Source: JBEIJQ01 sp040380145 (lineage in GTDB: Bacteria; Bacteroidota; Bacteroidia; Chitinophagales; Saprospiraceae). Taken from it: 8,984 bases of DNA. This document shows, in pieces, positions 5,745 through 8,984 of this stretch. The position numbers and the translations under genes are program-made. The stretch lies in contig JBEIJQ010000129.1 of assembly GCA_040380145.1 (NCBI GenBank), positions 1 to 8,984 on the forward strand, in the 5' to 3' direction. How positions within the stretch are numbered: position 1 is the first letter of the stretch; each line of letters begins with the position of its first letter. Below the pieces are notes generated by a model that saw only the letters and a list, made by a program, of their open reading frames with translations, had not been told where the DNA came from and ran no database searches.

Positions 5745-8700
5745 ATGTTCCGCCCGATTTTGACGATCTGCCTCTTGTTGTTCGCTTGGCGGGCTATGGC
5801 CCAGCAGACCCCGATGTGGAGCAACCGTGGGACGGTCAGCGTTCGGGACGGTGCGCTGCTTTCGATCCACGGCGACGCGTACAACGCGCCCGGGGCGTTG
5901 CACGACAACTCCGATACGGTGGCCCTGTTCGACGATTGGACAAACGACGGCGGCAACAGCGGATTCGCCGTGCAGCCTTCGGGTCTCGTCCGCCTGTTGG
6001 GCGACACCCAACGGATTTCGGGGACGGATGTGACCCGTTTTTGGGACCTCCGCTTGGAAGGTTCCGGGGTAAAATTCGCCGATTTGGACGTCGAGATCGG
6101 CGACTCCCTGCAACTGAACGACCGCGAATTTTCCCTCGGCACCTTCACCGCCAAAGTGCTCAGTCCAGCCACGGGCTGCGTGACCACTGGCCTGAACGGC
6201 GCCTTCGGATTCGTGAGCAGCATCACCAACGGTGGCCTGCAACGCGCCACCGACCAAGCCGCGCCTTATGTCTTTCCGGTGGGCTCCTCTACCGGGCCCG
6301 TGCGCTTCCGCCCGGTGGAACTCACCCCCGCCACCGCCTCGCCCAACGATTACAAGGTGCGGATGGCCCACGTGGACGCCTCCACGGAAAACTTCGACCG
6401 CAACGTCCGACAGAATACGATCTGCAAGATCAATCCCTATTTTTACCACCGCATCCGCCGTATGGCGGGCAGCGACGGCTTCCGGCTCCGGACCTATTAC
6501 GATCCGGTGCTGGACAGTTCCATTTGGAACGGCACGGCCCATTGGCAAAACCAGCCCCAATGGGAAAAGATCGAGCCCAACACGACCGGTACCGATCCCT
6601 TTTTCACGCTCAGTTTTGTAGAAACGGTGCCCACCGTCACCAATCTGGGCTTTCCCGCCTTTGCCCTGGCTAACATCAGCGATTCCATTGCGCTGACCGC
6701 CACCGCCAACCCCTCCTGCCCGGGCGATACGGTTACCTACACGGCCGAAAGCGGCTTCGTCCAGTACCAGTTTTTCGTGAACGGCGTCCTCGTGCAAAAC
6801 AGCGCCGACAGCACCTACACCGCCGTTTTCCAATCGGGCGATGTGGTCGAAGTGACCGCCTTTGATTTCGATTGCGTCGCCTACGGCTTCCCCGATACCA
6901 TGGTGTTGTACCAAAACAGCGTTTCCCTGGCCGCCAACCCCAACCCCGCCTGCTTTTACGACGTGGTGACGGTTTCCGCCACGCCGGGCTTCCTGAATTA
7001 CCTTTTTACCGTCAACGGCGATACCGTCCAAAACGGCCCCAACGCCCAGTACCTGAGCGATTCGCTCTCGACGGGCGATCTCGTGCTGGTGGTGGGCACC
7101 GACAGCGTCTGCGATTGGACCAGCAACCCGGTCTCGATCACCATCCACAGCAACTTCATCGCGCTGTCCTCCAACCGCGATTCGGTGTGCACCGACAGTT
7201 CGGCGACGTTTACGGCCACCCCCGGTTTTTACCAGTATGATTTTCAAATAAACGGCCTCACTGTCCAAAACGGCCCCTCGAATGTGCTCACCTTCGCGCC
7301 CTTTCAAAACGGCGATTCGGTGGTGGTGATCGGCTACGACTCGCTGTGCTACTATCCGAGCCATGCCGTTTTTGTGTATCTGTACACCAACACCATCTCC
7401 ATGATGGGCCTGCCCGATACCGTCTGTGCAGGCGAAACCGTCACCTTCACCGCCACCCCGGGTTTCTTGGATTACCACTTTTATGTGGACGGCATTACCG
7501 CGCAAGCGGGCGCGGACAGCATTTTCGCCGCCGATTTTTTCCAAAACGGCGACGAAGTTTTCGTGGTGGGCACTGATGCGCATTGCCCCTATTTCAGCAA
7601 CCTCGACACGGTGCACCTGTACCAAAATTCCATTTTCCTCGCCGCGGGCGCCACCACCGTTTGTTCGTACGACACGGTGGACTTCACCGCTACGCCGGGC
7701 TTCTTGGAGTATGCTTTTGCCGTCAACGGACAGGTGGTCCAAAACGGGCCGAGCAACCAATTTTCCTACGCGGGTTTCCAAAACGGCGATTCCGTGCAGG
7801 TCATCGGCACCGACATCCACTGCCCCTTCGGCAGCAACTTCGTCGTGATCTCGCTTTTCCAGAACAACATCACGCTGACCGCCACCGACACCTTCCTGTG
7901 CGCGGGCGAAAGTTCCACCTTCACCGCCTCGACGGGTTTCGACAACTACGCCTTTTATGTGAACGGCGTGCTGGTGCAAAACGGGCTCTCCAACCTGTTT
8001 GTCCTGGACTCGATCAACGATGGGGATTCGGTGCAGGTGTTGGGCACCGACCCGAACTGTACCTACACCAGCCAGGCCATCGAATTGACCGTTTACCAAA
8101 ACCCCGTTTCGCTGACGGCCCCGCTGTTAGCCGTTTGCGCGGGCGAGACCGTGGAATTTTCGACCACGCCCGGTTTCGAATCCTATGCCTACTACCAAAA
8201 CGGACAACTCGTCCACTTGGACTCGATGCCCGACTGGGAAGCCGTCCACTTCGACAACGGCGACCTGTTCTATGTGACCGCCTTTGACGGGCTTTGCACC
8301 TACACGAGCGACTCCCTGACCATCACGGAGTTCGACACGGTTTGGGTGGATGCGGTCGGCGACACGAGCATTTACCGTGGGTTGAGCCATCCGCTCGGCA
8401 CCTTCACGAGCCTGAACGTGATTTCGTACAGCTGGTCGCCCGGCGCGGGCCTTTCGTGTGTGAGCTGCCCAGACCCGGTGGCCTCTCCGGCCGTGACCAC
8501 GGTCTATACCGTTTCGGTGGAATCCAGTGACGGCTGCGTGGCCACCGATACCGTTGCGATCAGGGTCTTGGACCCGAACGATGCCGTGTTCGTGTTTCCC
8601 AACTGCATCACGCCCAACGGCGACGGCGCCAACGATACCTGGATCTTGGATGTCATCTCTTTGTTCGACAACCACGAGGTGATCATCATCAACCGCTGGG

Positions 8701-8849
8701 GCAGCGAGGTGTTCCGCAGCACCGATTACCAGAACGATTTCGACGGCACCTGGGAAGGCGGCTTGCTGCCAGCTGGCACGTATTACTACATCATACGGCT
8801 CAACACCGACCAGATCTACAAGGGCCCGTTCGTGATCATTCGGGAGTAG
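5745..8849 (+). CDS. T9SS type-B sorting-domain protein with seven tandem Ig-like repeats
   Basis: A 1034-residue secreted or cell-surface protein. Residues 1-19 are a signal peptide (core ILTICLLLFAW, cleavage AMA|QQ). Residues about 20-300 form a beta-rich region of the kind that opens many Bacteroidota surface proteins, with no catalytic motif visible. Residues 314-864 are seven tandem units of 78-79 residues. Residues about 865-945 resemble a PKD-type domain (YSWSPGAGLSCVSCPDPVAS, then TTVYTVSV). Residues about 948-1034 are the gliding-motility-associated CHU_C domain, with ITPNGDGANDTW, IINRWGSEVF, FDGTWEG and LPAGTYYYIIR. This C-terminal signal directs outer-membrane export by the type IX system, often followed by surface attachment. 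Known relatives include adhesins such as SprB, so adhesion or matrix formation is inferred. The start is set by the signal peptide; no Shine-Dalgarno sequence is seen. No PorP/SprF-like partner lies in the 135 bases downstream. Confidence 0.93.
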   Translation: MFRPILTICLLLFAWRAMAQQTPMWSNRGTVSVRDGALLSIHGDAYNAPGALHDNSDTVALFDDWTNDGGNSGFAVQPSGLVRLLGDTQRISGTDVTRFWDLRLEGSGVKFADLDVEIGDSLQLNDREFSLGTFTAKVLSPATGCVTTGLNGAFGFVSSITNGGLQRATDQAAPYVFPVGSSTGPVRFRPVELTPATASPNDYKVRMAHVDASTENFDRNVRQNTICKINPYFYHRIRRMAGSDGFRLRTYYDPVLDSSIWNGTAHWQNQPQWEKIEPNTTGTDPFFTLSFVETVPTVTNLGFPAFALANISDSIALTATANPSCPGDTVTYTAESGFVQYQFFVNGVLVQNSADSTYTAVFQSGDVVEVTAFDFDCVAYGFPDTMVLYQNSVSLAANPNPACFYDVVTVSATPGFLNYLFTVNGDTVQNGPNAQYLSDSLSTGDLVLVVGTDSVCDWTSNPVSITIHSNFIALSSNRDSVCTDSSATFTATPGFYQYDFQINGLTVQNGPSNVLTFAPFQNGDSVVVIGYDSLCYYPSHAVFVYLYTNTISMMGLPDTVCAGETVTFTATPGFLDYHFYVDGITAQAGADSIFAADFFQNGDEVFVVGTDAHCPYFSNLDTVHLYQNSIFLAAGATTVCSYDTVDFTATPGFLEYAFAVNGQVVQNGPSNQFSYAGFQNGDSVQVIGTDIHCPFGSNFVVISLFQNNITLTATDTFLCAGESSTFTASTGFDNYAFYVNGVLVQNGLSNLFVLDSINDGDSVQVLGTDPNCTYTSQAIELTVYQNPVSLTAPLLAVCAGETVEFSTTPGFESYAYYQNGQLVHLDSMPDWEAVHFDNGDLFYVTAFDGLCTYTSDSLTITEFDTVWVDAVGDTSIYRGLSHPLGTFTSLNVISYSWSPGAGLSCVSCPDPVASPAVTTVYTVSVESSDGCVATDTVAIRVLDPNDAVFVFPNCITPNGDGANDTWILDVISLFDNHEVIIINRWGSEVFRSTDYQNDFDGTWEGGLLPAGTYYYIIRLNTDQIYKGPFVIIRE
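6684..8336 (+). repeat. seven tandem 234-237-base coding repeats
   Basis: Unit boundaries are 6684-6917, 6918-7154, 7155-7391, 7392-7628, 7629-7865, 7866-8102 and 8103-8336. Units two to six are exactly 79 codons; the first and last are 78. Shared features within a unit are Cys at position 12, TPGF near 22-25, a Tyr and Phe near 28-30, NG at 33-34, VQNG near 37-40, QNGDSV near 51-56, a GTD-type turn near 60-62 and a second Cys at 64-65. The pattern suggests a beta-sandwich with one disulfide per unit. At DNA level the units have diverged considerably, with short shared tracts around the NG and QNGD motifs. Confidence 0.92.
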
Positions 8850-8863
8850 AAAATTATTTCTAC
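8846..8863. terminator. weak hairpin at the end of the repeat-protein gene
   Basis: GTAGAAA (8846-8852) and TTTCTAC (8857-8863) pair over seven bases with the loop ATTA, and the TAG stop at 8847-8849 lies in the 5' arm. The stem is AT-rich and not followed directly by a U tract. It could act weakly in either direction between convergent genes. Confidence 0.25.
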
Positions 8864-8880
8864 AAAACACATTTACATTT

Positions 8881-8984
8881 TTATATTTGCATTGTTTTTA
8901 CTGTTAGGTCAAGACAAGAATCCCCATCAGCTTCCAACACATAGGTCTTGAACGGCATTTTTGAGGCCCTTTGCCCACTATGCC
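8881..8984 (-). CDS. possible 3' end of a convergent gene running off the right edge
   Basis: On the minus strand a frame is open from the window edge to a TAA stop (complement of 8881-8883), 34 codons including the stop. The last residues read MPFKTYVLEADGDSCLDL then TVKTMQI. The composition looks protein-like, and the stop is only 31 bases from the stop of the repeat-protein gene. Codons are A/T-ending far more often than in the other genes here. The family is not recognized. An internal ATG (complement of 8956-8958) could instead start a 25-residue peptide. Sequence to the right is needed to decide. Confidence 0.3.
   Translation of the reverse strand, partial: HSGQRASKMPFKTYVLEADGDSCLDLTVKTMQI

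Noticed and set aside
5721..8099. 792-codon minus-strand open frame opposite the repeat protein
   Set aside because: It is codon-aligned antisense to a gene with a clear signal peptide, repeats and sorting domain. Its His/Gly/Val/Arg-rich product and its own periodicity simply mirror the sense repeats.
8882..8889. Exact TATATTTG as a plus-strand promoter at the right edge
   Set aside because: It overlaps the TAA stop of a plausible minus-strand frame, has only TTTC in place of the -33 TTTG, and no clear plus-strand gene starts before the edge. Kept only as an alternative reading in the findings.

Overview
The window looks like a chromosomal segment of a GC-rich member of the Bacteroidota, possibly the Saprospiria lineage (the lineage is inference). 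The evidence is a large secreted protein ending in a gliding-motility / type IX secretion (T9SS) type-B C-terminal domain, secreted proteins cleaved just before Gln, start codons without a clear Shine-Dalgarno sequence, AT-rich intergenic DNA, and several exact matches to the Bacteroidota -7 promoter box TAnnTTTG.

Layout from left to right: (1) positions 1-352 hold no confident gene, only inverted repeats and a possible gene start running off the left edge on the minus strand. (2) A minus-strand gene encodes a secreted protein of the formylglycine-generating-enzyme (SUMF1) fold with an altered active site. (3) Divergent from it lies a complete thiolase on the plus strand. (4) A strong bidirectional hairpin terminator separates the thiolase from two minus-strand genes: a small exported helical protein of unknown function and a putative lipoprotein of unknown function, each apparently with its own transcription signals. 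(5) Divergent from the lipoprotein is a crotonase-fold protein (enoyl-CoA hydratase/isomerase family) that keeps only one of the two classical catalytic glutamates. (6) The right third is a 1034-residue cell-surface or secreted protein: signal peptide, N-terminal beta-rich region, seven tandem repeats of 78-79 residues with a conserved cysteine pair, a PKD-like segment and the CHU_C sorting domain. (7) The last ~100 bases may contain the 3' end of a convergent minus-strand gene with more AT-rich codons.

The genes do not form one operon. Strand switches are frequent and most genes look monocistronic. The thiolase and crotonase both belong to acyl-CoA chemistry (beta-oxidation-like or short-chain acyl-CoA metabolism), but they are separated by two opposing genes and no acyl-CoA or hydroxyacyl-CoA dehydrogenase is present. 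Four of the six main products (SUMF1-like protein, small exported protein, lipoprotein, repeat protein) are predicted to leave the cytoplasm. I see no tRNA, rRNA, CRISPR array, recognizable insertion sequence or defence system, and no clear new multi-gene system. The most distinctive item is the seven-repeat T9SS protein.
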